A stretch of 64,000 nucleotides of DNA from Nocardia cyriacigeorgica (lineage in GTDB: Bacteria > Actinomycetota > Actinomycetes > Mycobacteriales > Mycobacteriaceae): contig NZ_JAAGUY010000023.1 of assembly GCF_010868145.1 (NCBI RefSeq), positions 1-64,000 on the forward strand, read 5' to 3'. Of the stretch, positions 17,368 through 26,093 are shown one piece after another. Positions within the stretch are counted from its first letter, which is position 1; each line of letters starts with the position of its first letter. A program made the position numbers and the translations under genes. Below the pieces are notes generated by a model, which did no database searches, had not been told where the DNA came from, and saw only the letters and a list, made by a program, of their open reading frames with translations.

Positions 17368-18474
17368 TCATACCGCCGCGGCCGCGAGTTCTGGATAGTC
17401 GGTGTAGCCGAGGTTGCTTCCGCCGTAGAAATAGGCGTCCCTGGTCTGGTTGATCGGTGCTCCGGAACGGAGGCGGTCCACCAGATCCGGGTTGGCGAGG
17501 AAGGATCGGCCCAGCGAGACCAGGTCCGCGCCGGCGGCGAGCAGCTCCTCGGCTCTGGCCTTGCCGCCATCGTCGGGCAGCGGTTCGCCCCAACCGAGGT
17601 ACGGGTTGGCGATCAGTGTGCCCTGCCAGTGGGCGGCGATTTGCCCGAAGACGGGCGATGCCGGGTCGGCGAACACCACATGCAGGTAGGAAAGTCCCCG
17701 GCCGTTCAATGCCTCGACCAGCGCGGGATACAGCTCGGCGGTATCGCTTTCGGCGATTCCGTTGGCGGTGACCGCGGGTGCGATACGCACACCTACCCGC
17801 TCGGGGCCGATCGCGGCGGCGACGGCTTCGACGACTTCGACGGTGAACCGGATCCGGTTGTCGACCGACCCGCCGTAATCGTCGGTGCGCTGATTGGTGT
17901 TGTCGGACAGGAATTGATGCAGCAGAAAGCCGTTGGCGCTGTGCACTTCGACGCCGTCGAAGCCGGCCGCGACGGCGTTGCGAGCCGCCGCCGCGAAGTC
18001 GGCGACGGTCGCGTGAATTTCGTCGATTGTCATCTGACGGGGGACAACGGCATCCTTGGAGCCGTCGGCGGTGTATACCGTGCCGGGCAGCGGAATCGGC
18101 GACGGTGCAATCGGTGTCAGACCGGTGTTGTCCGGGTGCCCGATCCGGCCGCCGTGCTGCAATTGCAGATACATCCGCCCGCCCCGCGTACGCACGGCAT
18201 CGGTGACCTGCCGCCAGCCCGCGATATGGCTGTCGGCGTAGATCGCCGGGATCCCGGCGAAGGTCTTGCCGACCAGGTTCGGCGTCGCGGCTTCGGCGAC
18301 GATCAGTCCGGCACCGGCGCGCTGTGCGTAATAGGCGGCCATGAGTGCGTTCGGGGTGCCGTCGGCGTCGGCGCGCTGACGTGACATCGGGGCCATGATC
18401 AACCGATTCGGGAGCTGGAGCGTGCCCAGGGTGGCGGTGTCGAAAAGGTTGGTGGTTCGTGCTGCGTTCGTCAT
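17368..18474 (-). CDS. Old Yellow Enzyme family alkene reductase (NemA-like)
   Basis: A 368-residue FMN-dependent TIM-barrel oxidoreductase. It shows the family landmarks LPNRLIMAPMSRQRA, LQLQHGGRIGH, the substrate-binding and catalytic block FDGVEVHSANGFLLHQFLSD, and the FMN-binding SLGRSFLANPDLV. Such enzymes reduce activated C=C bonds and nitro groups with NAD(P)H. The ATG at 18474 gives the usual N-terminus (TNLFDTATLGTLQLPNR). It is divergent from a MerR regulator across a palindrome, so expression is probably inducible. It sits between KstR2-type genes, but nothing ties it to steroids. Confidence 0.88.
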   Translation of the reverse strand: MTNAARTTNLFDTATLGTLQLPNRLIMAPMSRQRADADGTPNALMAAYYAQRAGAGLIVAEAATPNLVGKTFAGIPAIYADSHIAGWRQVTDAVRTRGGRMYLQLQHGGRIGHPDNTGLTPIAPSPIPLPGTVYTADGSKDAVVPRQMTIDEIHATVADFAAAARNAVAAGFDGVEVHSANGFLLHQFLSDNTNQRTDDYGGSVDNRIRFTVEVVEAVAAAIGPERVGVRIAPAVTANGIAESDTAELYPALVEALNGRGLSYLHVVFADPASPVFGQIAAHWQGTLIANPYLGWGEPLPDDGGKARAEELLAAGADLVSLGRSFLANPDLVDRLRSGAPINQTRDAYFYGGSNLGYTDYPELAAAAV

Positions 18475-18491
18475 GCCGATACGGTAAAACT

Positions 18492-18505
18492 TCACATCAA
18501 TGTGA
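18492..18505. promoter_or_regulatory. Candidate MerR operator
   Basis: TCACATCAATGTGA is a perfect 6+2+6 inverted repeat in the 65-base gap between the divergent alkene reductase and merR genes. MerR-family regulators bind such palindromes between -35 and -10. The exact promoter elements are not obvious. Confidence 0.6.
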
Positions 18506-18539
18506 GAATCAAGTCGGAATGTGAAAAGCGAGGTCGCGG

Positions 18540-18926
18540 ATGCGAATCGGTGAACTGGCGAGGCGAACCGGTGTCAGTGAACGTTCGTTGCGCTACTACG
18601 AGGAGCAGGGTCTGCTGGTCTCCGGACGGACCCCGGGCGGCCACCGCGACTACCCAGGGATGGCGGTGGACCGGGTGATCCATGTTCAGGAGCTCTATGC
18701 CGCAGGGCTGTCCAGTAAGAAGATCGCCCAGATCCTGCCGTGTATGCGTGATGCCGATGGCCGAGCCAATGAACTCGCGACCCCGGACCTGGTCGCCGAA
18801 CTCGAAATCGAGCGCGCCCGTATCGACCGCACCATCAACGATCTGCTGCGGTCTCGGGACGTACTCGATGATGTGATCGATAGGGCCGCCGAAGGTCTCG
18901 CCATCAGCACCGCGACTGCCGTCTGA
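18540..18926 (+). CDS. MerR-family transcriptional regulator
   Basis: A 128-residue regulator with the classic N-terminal winged helix (MRIGELARRTGVSERSLRYY, then EEQGLL and GGHRDY), a linker and a dimerisation coiled coil (LEIERARIDRTINDLLRSRD). There is no metal-binding Cys cluster beyond a single Cys in QILPCM, so it is more like the organic-compound or redox-responsive MerR group than a metal sensor. It is divergent from the alkene reductase and presumably controls it through the palindrome between them. Confidence 0.85.
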   Translation: MRIGELARRTGVSERSLRYYEEQGLLVSGRTPGGHRDYPGMAVDRVIHVQELYAAGLSSKKIAQILPCMRDADGRANELATPDLVAELEIERARIDRTINDLLRSRDVLDDVIDRAAEGLAISTATAV

Positions 18927-18953
18927 CCCGCGAGCGAGTTCGACCGAATCCGT

Positions 18954-20009
18954 TCAGGCGGATACGCTCGGCACGCGGACGGGCGCAGAGCCGCTAGCGA
19001 GCGATATCGCGCCGGCAATTCCGACCAGTGAGGCCGCGACCGCGGGGCGTACCGGAATCAGCGGCGCCGCACCGCGTTCGATGGACGCGCGAAATCCCTC
19101 CAGTACCGCGACGGTGCCCTCGGCCATCCGATCGATCGGTTCGCCGCTCACCTGGTAGTGGCGAGGTTCGCGAACCTCCTCCCGGGTCTGCCCGTCGGGC
19201 TGCGCCCAGCCTTCCGTGCGTACCCGTACCGACCAGGCGCTTTCGCCGGACGTGCGCATCGATTCGGCGAGCCCGTGGGCACCGCGCACCGATATCCAGC
19301 TCCAGTGGCTGTCGGTTTCGCCGGCGAGAAAGCCGTGGCGAGCCTGGGCAAGGGTGCCGTCGGAGAGGCGGATGACGAGCACCACGGCGGCCGGCCGGTC
19401 ACGATCGGGGCCGACCGGGAAGGTGCTGACCTCGACCGGCCATGCGCCGGTGAGGTGCAGCAGCGGGGAAACGGTGTGCGTGCAATACGCGGTCGGCGCG
19501 ATACGGCCACGCCAGTGCGCCGGGTCGCCGATGAGTCCGGCGGTGTCCTGCGGCGACAGGCTGTGCAGATAGTCGGCCTCGACCGAGACGACACCGCCGA
19601 GCTCGCCGGATTCCACCGACTCGCGCAACACTCGCGTATGCGGATGGAAGACATAGTTTTCGGCGAACGAGTAGGTCGCCGTCGACTGCTCGGCGGCGGC
19701 GATGAGTTTTCGCCCCTCCTCCTCGGAGCTGCAGGCTGCCGTTTCCGACAGCACATGTATCCCGCGGTCGAGGAACGCGATGGCCAACTCCGCATGCGCG
19801 TCGAAATCATTGGCGAGCACTACACCGTCCAGGTCCGCCACCAGCAGTTCGGCCCAATCCGCACTCGCCCGAGCCGAAGGGAATCGCTCGTGCGCGGCAG
19901 CCAGACGTTCGGAGTCACGGTCACAGATCGCGGTCACCTCCAACCCGATCCTCTCCGCCCACTCCGCCATGTACAGACCCCGCAGCAACCCCACAATTCC
20001 GATACGCAT
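18954..20009 (-). CDS. Gfo/Idh/MocA-family oxidoreductase
   Basis: A 351-residue NAD(P)-dependent oxidoreductase. The N-terminal Rossmann fold begins MRIGIVGLLRGLYMAEWAER and continues with VTAICDRDSERL, DGVVLANDF and HVLSETAACSSEEEGRKL (equivalent to the EKP motif, here ETA). The C-terminal half is the usual alpha/beta substrate domain. The replacement of the canonical Lys in EKP by Ala (SETAA) may mean weak or altered catalysis. The start at 20009 gives the standard N-terminus; the frame extends to 20045 without a good site. The substrate, probably a sugar-like compound, is unknown. Confidence 0.75.
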   Translation of the reverse strand: MRIGIVGLLRGLYMAEWAERIGLEVTAICDRDSERLAAAHERFPSARASADWAELLVADLDGVVLANDFDAHAELAIAFLDRGIHVLSETAACSSEEEGRKLIAAAEQSTATYSFAENYVFHPHTRVLRESVESGELGGVVSVEADYLHSLSPQDTAGLIGDPAHWRGRIAPTAYCTHTVSPLLHLTGAWPVEVSTFPVGPDRDRPAAVVLVIRLSDGTLAQARHGFLAGETDSHWSWISVRGAHGLAESMRTSGESAWSVRVRTEGWAQPDGQTREEVREPRHYQVSGEPIDRMAEGTVAVLEGFRASIERGAAPLIPVRPAVAASLVGIAGAISLASGSAPVRVPSVSA

Positions 20010-20091
20010 CCTTTCGGTATACGTGGGAAATCGGAGGCCTCGCAATCAGTTTTCGACACCACCTGCGGGAAGGTGCCCGGTCGAACGACGT

Positions 20092-20122
20092 CAGGCGGCC
20101 TCCCGTGAAGGGAGACCGCCTG
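20092..20122 (-). terminator. Terminator hairpin after ipdC
   Basis: A 13-bp stem with one mismatch (CAGGCGGCCTCCC facing GGGAGACCGCCTG) and a 5-base loop lies 23 bases past the ipdC stop. Confidence 0.75.
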
Positions 20123-20144
20123 ACCGGTGACCGAGCAGACTCGG

Positions 20145-21236
20145 TTACTTCGACGCGCCGGGGATCGCCTGGGCGTCGTTGGTAAGCGCGGATATCTGGT
20201 CGATCCGCGCGACCGCATCGCGAATGATGCGGTCGATGAGTTCCTGACAGGTCGGCAGATCGTCGATGATGCCGGTGACCTGGCCTGCGGCGAGCACGCC
20301 CGCCTCGGTATTGCCCTCGACCAGACCCGCCTTCAGCAGCATCGGCGTGTTCGCGGCCATGATGACCTGCGACCAGGTGAGGTCCTTGGCCTTACGCATG
20401 GCCAGACCGTCGCGGACCATGGTGGACCACTTCATGCCGGTCATGCTCTTGAACTTGGCGGCATTGGCGACTGCGGCGGTCAGGCCGCGCCAGTTGCCCG
20501 AATGCTCCAGGCGCTGCACCAATTCGGTGTTCAGCACGCGGTGCGGCATGCCGTCGACCTTGAGCGAAACCACCGTGTCCTGGAGGTGGCGGTTCAGGTA
20601 TTCCTGCTTCACCGCGTCGGGGACCTGGCTTTCCTGCGTCAGCAGGAATCGCGTACCCATCGCGATGCCCGCGGCGCCGTAGGCGAGTGCTGCGGCCAGG
20701 CCGCGGCCGTCGAAGAAACCACCTGCCGCGACCACGGGAATGTCGACCGCATCGAGCACGGACGGCAGGAGCAGCGTGGTGGCCACCGGACCGGTATGCC
20801 CGCCACCCTCGCCGCCCTGCACGATCACCGCATCCGCGCCCCAGGACGCCACCTTCACCGCATGCTTGGCCGCGCCGATCGACGGAACCACCACGACACC
20901 GGCGTCTTTCAGCTTCGCGATCAGATCCTGCTTTGGTGCAAGGGCGAAGGAAGCAACCTTGACCTTCTCCCGGATCAGCAGGTCGATGCGCTCACCTGCG
21001 TCGGACGCGTCGGCGCGGATGTTCACACCGAACGGCTTCGACGTATGCGATTTGGTTTTCGCGATGGCAGCTTCGAGTTCGTCGTAGGTCATGGTGGCCG
21101 AGGCCAGAATGCCGAGCCCGCCGGCCTCCGCGGTGGCCGCGACCAGCCGCGGGCCGGCGACCCAGCCCATACCGGTCTGCACGATCGGGTGCTCGATGCC
21201 GACCAGTTCGGTCAGCGGAGTCCGTAGCCGAGTCAT
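20145..21236 (-). CDS. ipdC: IpdC, flavin-dependent oxidoreductase of ring D opening
   Basis: A 363-residue TIM-barrel flavoprotein of the nitronate monooxygenase/enoyl reductase family. It has the FMN phosphate-binding stretches VPVVAAGGFFDGRGLAAALA (beginning after VD) and GIAMGTRFLLTQES. IpdC introduces the double bond that prepares the ring C/D CoA thioester for ring D hydrolysis by EchA20. Its ATG overlaps the stop of ipdB, so ipdA-ipdB-ipdC are translationally coupled, as in M. tuberculosis Rv3551-Rv3553. It is the last gene of the echA20-ipdA-ipdB-ipdC operon. Confidence 0.85.
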   Translation of the reverse strand: MTRLRTPLTELVGIEHPIVQTGMGWVAGPRLVAATAEAGGLGILASATMTYDELEAAIAKTKSHTSKPFGVNIRADASDAGERIDLLIREKVKVASFALAPKQDLIAKLKDAGVVVVPSIGAAKHAVKVASWGADAVIVQGGEGGGHTGPVATTLLLPSVLDAVDIPVVAAGGFFDGRGLAAALAYGAAGIAMGTRFLLTQESQVPDAVKQEYLNRHLQDTVVSLKVDGMPHRVLNTELVQRLEHSGNWRGLTAAVANAAKFKSMTGMKWSTMVRDGLAMRKAKDLTWSQVIMAANTPMLLKAGLVEGNTEAGVLAAGQVTGIIDDLPTCQELIDRIIRDAVARIDQISALTNDAQAIPGASK

Positions 21237-22045
21237 GCCGTCACTTCCTTCTCGCGGAACCCCTTCGGGTCGAGAACGGTGCGAATGATCCGCAACTCTT
21301 CCTCGGTCGGCAGCCGGGTTTCGCCCGCCTCGCCCAGCTCGGCGATGTCGAACGAGGTGTTCTCGGCGACCTCGTCGGCGGTCACGCCGGGATGCAGCGA
21401 CAGTGCGCGCATCGTGTGGCCGGGGCCGCCGAAGTCGAAGACGCCGAGGTTGCTCACCACGCGGTGCAGGTGATGGAACCGGTAGGCGGGATTCTCGGGA
21501 TCGATCTTGTCGTAACCGATTCCGGAGACGACGTCGACGGTCTCGCAGAACACACGCTTGTTGTGCCGCGGCACGAAGTAGCTGGTCGCGTGGTTGATGG
21601 TGTTCCCCGGGGCGCCGCGCACGCCGAACATCTGGCGGGTCGGCTGCTGCAGCGGGCCGAAGGCCGACAGATTCTGATTGCCGTAGCGGTCCAGCTGATT
21701 CGCGCCCATGACGACGTGGCGGCGGCCGGAGGCGACCACATCGAACACCCTGGAGAACGGAATCCAGCCCTCGACGGGAGCCTTGCCGCCGATGGCCGGA
21801 ACCTCGGCGAACAGCAGCGCCTCACCGTCGGAGAGCAGCAGATCCGGCTCGAAGGTCAGCCGCGCCAGCCGGGCGCCGATGGTGGTGACGGTGGACATCG
21901 GGCTGGCCATGATCTCGCCCGCGCCACGGAAGATCTCGGCCGCGGCGACGACACAGACCTCGGCACGTGTGATGGTTGCGGTGTCGCGCCCACCCGAGCC
22001 CCGGCCGCCGCCCCTCACGGAATCGCTCTGCGATGCTGTGGTCAT
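21233..22045 (-). CDS. ipdB: IpdB, beta subunit of the ring C-opening CoA hydrolase
   Basis: A 270-residue protein of the class I CoA-transferase beta fold. Features include SDGEALLFAEVPAIGGKAPVE, HVVMGANQLDRYGNQNLSAF and VFDFGGPGHTMRALSLHPGV. IpdAB is a CoA-transferase-like enzyme that hydrolyses a carbon-carbon bond to open steroid ring C. The ATG at 22045 overlaps the ipdA stop by four bases, so the longer frame to 22129 is rejected. The first 20 or so residues form a low-complexity Gly/Arg/Ser segment (VRGGGRGSGGRD) that is longer than expected. Confidence 0.85.
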   Translation of the reverse strand: MTTASQSDSVRGGGRGSGGRDTATITRAEVCVVAAAEIFRGAGEIMASPMSTVTTIGARLARLTFEPDLLLSDGEALLFAEVPAIGGKAPVEGWIPFSRVFDVVASGRRHVVMGANQLDRYGNQNLSAFGPLQQPTRQMFGVRGAPGNTINHATSYFVPRHNKRVFCETVDVVSGIGYDKIDPENPAYRFHHLHRVVSNLGVFDFGGPGHTMRALSLHPGVTADEVAENTSFDIAELGEAGETRLPTEEELRIIRTVLDPKGFREKEVTA

Positions 22046-22917
22046 TTCTGCTCCTCGGCGAAAGCGCGGACGGCGGCCTGGTATTCGTCCTCGGACACAT
22101 CCAGGTAGCGCGCCGTGAACTCGGCCCACGATTCGGGCGTCTTGGCGGCCTCCACATAGTGGCGCTGGAACTTCTCATCGCGGCCGTAGCTGCCGGAGAA
22201 GGTGAAGTGCGCACCACCCGGCGCCTCGACCACACCGTCGACCATCATGCGGTTGAGGATGATCGACTGCTGCGGAACGGCCTTCACCAGTTCCTCGGTC
22301 TCGACCAGGCGGTCCACCGACAGATAGCGCCGCTCGGCCGACAGACAGTACAGGTCGTCGAAGTAGGGGTCGACGCCGGTGTAGGCGGCATTGCCGTGCT
22401 TATCGCCCAGATCCAGGTGCACGAACGCGGCATCCAGATTCAGGGCGGGCATGGCGATCAGGGTCTCGGTCTTGCCGTCGGTCGGGTACGGCGACTGAAC
22501 CGTCTTCAGTTCGCCTTCCCAGAAATCCACCACTGCCGAACCCAAGCCTGCGCGGATGGGCAGGAACGGCAGACGGGCGGCGGCAGTCTGAAGGCCGCAC
22601 TTGATCATGCCCTCGTCCATCTCGCGCACAGTGATCGCGCCCTCGGTCCGGGCCTTGGCGAACCACGGGTCGTAGAACGGAGCCGAGTCCAGCGACACGA
22701 ATCCGTAGTACGCCTTGCGCACCTTGCCCGCCGAGCACAGCAGGCCCAGGTCGGGCCCGCCGTAGGTGACGACGGTCAGATCGGTGATGTCCGACCGCAG
22801 CAGTGCCCGGACCAGGGCCATCGGCTTGCGTCGCGAACCCCAGCCACCGAGGCCGATGGTCATTCCGCTCCGCAGTTCGCCGACGACCTCGTCGAGCGTC
22901 ATTTGCTTGTCGCGCAT
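22042..22917 (-). CDS. ipdA: IpdA, alpha subunit of the ring C-opening CoA hydrolase
   Basis: A 291-residue class I CoA-transferase alpha-type protein. It carries the N-terminal GMTIGLGGWGSRRKPMALVR, which is the oxyanion/CoA-binding region of the family, and LIAMPALNLDAAFVHLDLGD. With IpdB it opens ring C after EchA20 has opened ring D. It lies six bases after echA20 and overlaps ipdB by four, a tight operon order matching the KstR2 regulon of M. tuberculosis (Rv3550-Rv3553). Confidence 0.86.
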   Translation of the reverse strand: MRDKQMTLDEVVGELRSGMTIGLGGWGSRRKPMALVRALLRSDITDLTVVTYGGPDLGLLCSAGKVRKAYYGFVSLDSAPFYDPWFAKARTEGAITVREMDEGMIKCGLQTAAARLPFLPIRAGLGSAVVDFWEGELKTVQSPYPTDGKTETLIAMPALNLDAAFVHLDLGDKHGNAAYTGVDPYFDDLYCLSAERRYLSVDRLVETEELVKAVPQQSIILNRMMVDGVVEAPGGAHFTFSGSYGRDEKFQRHYVEAAKTPESWAEFTARYLDVSEDEYQAAVRAFAEEQK

Positions 22918-22923
22918 GATTTC

Positions 22924-23700
22924 CTACTTCCCTTTCTTCTGCGCGGCCAGGTCGTCGTCGAAGCGCGCCCGGATCTCATCGGCCACACCGGCGAGGTTGA
23001 GCTCCATGGTGAAGCCCTGCTCATAGCGGTAGGAGCGATGCACGTCCTGCACGTCGATGCCGTTGAGTGCGCGTTTGGCGGCGCGGATGACGCGGCCGTC
23101 CTTGTTGGCGATGTTCTTGGCGACGTCCATGGCGGCGGCGTCGAGCTCGGCGCGCGGTACCACCTGGAGCACCGAGCCGTAGTGGTGCAGCTGCTGCGCG
23201 GTGAGGGTGCCCGCCGTGTAGAACATGGCCCGCATCAAGTGCTGGGGGATCAGCCGCGACAGGTGAGTGGCCGCCCCGAGCGCGCCGCGGTCGACCTCGG
23301 GCAGACCGAAGGTGGCGTCATCGGAGGCGACGACGATATCGGCATTGCCGACCAGGCCGATGCCGCCGCCGAGGCAGAAGCCGTTGACGGCGGCGATCAC
23401 CGGGACCTGGCAGTCGTAGACGGCGGCGAACGCCTCGAAGCACCCGTGGTTGGCGCGAATCAGGGCGGTGTGCCCGGTGTCCTGATTCATCTCCTTGATA
23501 TCCACGCCCGCGTTGAACCCGCGACCTTCTGCGCGCAGGACCACCACTTTGGTCTCCTGATCGCGGCCTGCCTCGCGCAGTGCGTCGGCGAGTGCGAACC
23601 AGCCGTCCGAGGGTATGGCGTTGACCGGCGGATAGTCGACCGTGATGACGGTGATGCCGGTTGATTCGGTGTGACGGTTGATCCCCATCGCAGTTCCCAT
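22924..23700 (-). CDS. echA20: EchA20, ring D hydrolase of the crotonase fold
   Basis: A 258-residue crotonase-fold protein with oxyanion-hole segments GRGFNAGVDIKEMN and GFCLGGGIGLVGNADIVVAS, then FGLPEVDRGALGAATHLSRL. EchA20 hydrolyses the beta-diketone-like bond in ring D of the steroid CoA intermediate. The ATG at 23700 (or 23688) is preferred; the frame is open far upstream but there it is the shadow of the divergent SDR gene. No clear ribosome-binding site is present and the KstR2 palindrome is only about 25 bases upstream, so the message may be leaderless. Confidence 0.85.
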   Translation of the reverse strand: MGTAMGINRHTESTGITVITVDYPPVNAIPSDGWFALADALREAGRDQETKVVVLRAEGRGFNAGVDIKEMNQDTGHTALIRANHGCFEAFAAVYDCQVPVIAAVNGFCLGGGIGLVGNADIVVASDDATFGLPEVDRGALGAATHLSRLIPQHLMRAMFYTAGTLTAQQLHHYGSVLQVVPRAELDAAAMDVAKNIANKDGRVIRAAKRALNGIDVQDVHRSYRYEQGFTMELNLAGVADEIRARFDDDLAAQKKGK

Positions 23701-23721
23701 CGTGAGCGAACCTTGGCTAAG

Positions 23722-23737
23722 CAAGCAATTGCTTGGT
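23722..23737. promoter_or_regulatory. KstR2 operator (echA20-ipdABC/SDR divergent promoter)
   Basis: CAAGCAATTGCTTG is a 14-base perfect palindrome, and the overlapping AGCAATTGCTTGGT fits the KstR2 motif with one change. It is followed by TAGGTTA exactly as at the fadE30 site, with the SDR GTG seven bases after TAGGTT. Confidence 0.88.
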
Positions 23738-23748
23738 AGGTTAGCACG

Positions 23749-24552
23749 GTGGCACTCGAAATCGATCTGTCCGGACGCGTCGTTCTGGTAACCGGCGGTG
23801 TTCGCGGTGTGGGCGCCGGCGTGAGCCGGGCCCTGCTCGCCGCGGGCGCGACCGTGCTGGCCTGCGCACGCCGTCCTGGAGACGCCCCAGTGGAGTACGA
23901 GGGACGGCAGGCCGAATTCCTGCCCTGCGATGTCCGTGACGGCGATGCGGTGCGCGAGATGATCGACACCGTCGTCGCCAGGCACGGCCGCCTCGACCAC
24001 CTGGTGAACAATGCGGGCGGCGCCCCGTTCGCCCTGGCCGCCGATGCCAGCAAGAACTTCCACGCCAAGATCGTCGAGCTGAATCTGCTCGCGCCGCTGC
24101 TCGTTTCCCAGATCGCCAATGCGGTGATGCAGGCGCAACCGGACGGCGGCTCCATCGTCAATATCTCCAGCGTCAGCGGCCACCGGGCCTCGCCGGGCAC
24201 CGCCGCCTACGGTGCCGCCAAGGCCGGCGTCGACAGCCTCACCGCCTCGCTCGCTGTGGAGTGGGCGCCGAAGGTCCGGGTGAACTCGCTGGTGGTGGGC
24301 CCGGTGGAAACCGAACTCAGCCAGATGCACTATGGCGACGCCGATGGTGTGGCGGCGGTTGGCGCCACCATCCCGCTCGGTCGTCTGGCCCGCCCCGAAG
24401 ACATCGGCCGCTGCGTGGCCTTCCTCGCGTCACCGCTGGCCGGCTACGTCAGTGGCGCGACCCTCGAGGTGCACGGCGGCGGTGAGCGCCCGGCCTTCCT
24501 TGACGCCGCTACCGCGAACGCGGCCACGCCGAATGGCGCGCCGAAGCCCTAG
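23749..24552 (+). CDS. Short-chain dehydrogenase/reductase (Rv3549c type)
   Basis: A 267-residue SDR. The cofactor loop is LVTGGVRGVGAGVSRALL, the structural motif is HLVNNAGG, and the catalytic residues are Ser in NISSVSGHRA and Tyr/Lys in YGAAKAG. It is in the KstR2-type cluster, divergent from echA20-ipdABC, like Rv3549c. The start is a GTG seven bases after a TAGGTT -10-like hexamer, so the message is probably leaderless. Its substrate within ring C/D catabolism is not settled; a hydroxyacyl-CoA dehydrogenase role is likely. Confidence 0.8.
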   Translation: MALEIDLSGRVVLVTGGVRGVGAGVSRALLAAGATVLACARRPGDAPVEYEGRQAEFLPCDVRDGDAVREMIDTVVARHGRLDHLVNNAGGAPFALAADASKNFHAKIVELNLLAPLLVSQIANAVMQAQPDGGSIVNISSVSGHRASPGTAAYGAAKAGVDSLTASLAVEWAPKVRVNSLVVGPVETELSQMHYGDADGVAAVGATIPLGRLARPEDIGRCVAFLASPLAGYVSGATLEVHGGGERPAFLDAATANAATPNGAPKP

Positions 24553-24635
24553 CCGATCAGACCTGGTCAGCGCCACCGGCCTATACCGGACCGGCCTGAT
24601 CGCCCACAAACCGCTGCGAAGAGATTAGGAACACG

Positions 24636-25547
24636 ATGGAAACCAGTGGGATCTGCGCCGGACGTACCGTGATCGTCACCGGCGCCGGCCGAGGCATCGG
24701 CCGCGCGCACGCGCTTGCGTTTGCCGCTGCGGGTGCGAAGGTGGTCGTCAACGACCTCGGCTCCGCGCTCAATGGCGCCGATACCGGCGAGACCCCGGCC
24801 GAACAGGTTGTCGCCGAGATCCGCGCGCTCGGCGGGGAGGCCGTCGCCAATGGTGACGACATCGCGGACTGGGAGGGCGCGCGCCGGCTCATCCGCCAGG
24901 CCGTCGACACCTTCGGCGGGCTGGATGTGCTGGTCAACAATGCCGGTTTCGTCCGCGATCGGATGCTGGTCAATCTGGCCGAGGACGAATGGGACGCCGT
25001 CGTTCGCGTGCACCTCAAGGGCCATTTTGCCACCATGCGTCACGCCATCGAATACTGGCGCGGTGAGTCCAAGGCTGGCCGCCCGGTCGATGCCCGCATC
25101 ATCAACACCAGCTCCGGTGCCGGTCTGCAGGGCAGCGTCGGCCAGGGCAACTACGGCGCGGCCAAGGCAGGCATCGCCGGTCTCACCCTCACCGCGTCCG
25201 CGGAATTCGGCCGCTACGGCGTCACCGTCAACGCCATCGCCCCGGCCGCCCGCACCCGGATGACCGAAACCGTCTTCGCCGACGATATGGCCGCGCCCGA
25301 GGAGGGCTTCGACGCCATGGCCCCCGAGAACGTCTCCCCGCTGGTCGTCTGGCTCGGCAGCTCCGAGTCCGCCGGCGTGACCGGCCGCATGTTCGAGGTC
25401 GAAGGCGGAAAGGTCGCCGTCGCCGAGGGTTGGCGCCACGGCGTCCCCGTCGACCGCGGCGCCCGCTGGGATCCGGCCGAACTCGGTCCGGTCGTCGCCG
25501 ACCTGCTCGCCAAGGCCAACCCGCCCGAGCCGGTCTACGGCGCGTAA
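24636..25547 (+). CDS. Short-chain dehydrogenase/reductase (Rv3548c type)
   Basis: A 303-residue SDR of the multifunctional-beta-oxidation type. The NAD-binding loop is VIVTGAGRGIGRAHALAFAA, NNAG lies in LVNNAGFVRDRML, and the catalytic region is NTSSGAGLQGSVGQGNYGAA followed by KAG. The C-terminal extension (VAVAEGWRHGVPVDRGARWD) is that seen in HSD17B4-like actinobacterial SDRs. It follows the Rv3549c-like gene by 83 bases in the same operon and precedes a strong terminator. It probably oxidises a 3-hydroxyacyl-CoA of the lower steroid pathway. Confidence 0.8.
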   Translation: METSGICAGRTVIVTGAGRGIGRAHALAFAAAGAKVVVNDLGSALNGADTGETPAEQVVAEIRALGGEAVANGDDIADWEGARRLIRQAVDTFGGLDVLVNNAGFVRDRMLVNLAEDEWDAVVRVHLKGHFATMRHAIEYWRGESKAGRPVDARIINTSSGAGLQGSVGQGNYGAAKAGIAGLTLTASAEFGRYGVTVNAIAPAARTRMTETVFADDMAAPEEGFDAMAPENVSPLVVWLGSSESAGVTGRMFEVEGGKVAVAEGWRHGVPVDRGARWDPAELGPVVADLLAKANPPEPVYGA

Positions 25548-25568
25548 TCCAGCCGGAGCTGGACAGGC

Positions 25569-25612
25569 CCTGCGGCGGGGGACCGGCATTCCGGTCCGCC
25601 GCCGCAGGGCTG
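25569..25612 (+). terminator. Terminator hairpin ending the SDR operon
   Basis: A 20-position stem with a single G-G mismatch (GCCCTGCGGCGG then GGACCGG, paired with their complements) and a 4-base loop starts 22 bases after the stop of the SDR gene. It marks the end of the KstR2-type block. Confidence 0.85.
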
Positions 25613-26093
25613 TTATGGCTGCCATCGGAAGATCCTGGGCGCCAACGTATTGCCGCCCGTAGTGATGGTCTCAGCGTGATGTCGCTCCCGGCGTATCGCT
25701 TCGTGCCCGGTGGTAGTGCCTCCGATGCCCGCCAGGTGGGGCGGGTGCAGTGTGCCGACGCGGCGGCCGTTCTGTGCCGGAGTCCGGAGCGTCTCGGCCG
25801 ATGCTGTGACCGACTGCACACCGCGGGTTCGACCGGCGCGGAATCGACCTCGCCAGCAAACCGACCGTCAGGTCCCTCGTGCCCGGGTCCGCGCGGCGAG
25901 CCTCCGGCCTCGACGGACATGGTTTACGCCGTCCAGGCAATGGGAAGGGCCGGTCGACCGTCGCCCGTCTGCGGGCGGTACTCCTGCGCGGTCCGGAGCC
26001 CACGGTTTACTATGGGCAACCGTTGTTGAAGTCCGGGGTGTGCGTGTGGCCGGGCGAAGTTCTGCGCAGTCTCTATGAGGGGAAGGCCGTCGC
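25613..26093. other. Intergenic region without a supported gene
   Basis: Open frames here are GC-driven and lack plausible starts, codon bias and known motifs on both strands. It should hold the promoter of the Gly-Ser-Ala repeat protein; the only clear element is the ribosome-binding site GAGGGGAAGG just before 26094. Confidence 0.6.

Noticed and set aside
23701-24330. Long N-terminal extension of EchA20
   Set aside because: It is the antisense shadow of the SDR gene starting at 23749.
25613-26093. Hidden genes in the gap before the repeat protein
   Set aside because: Frames on both strands look like GC-rich background, without starts or motifs.
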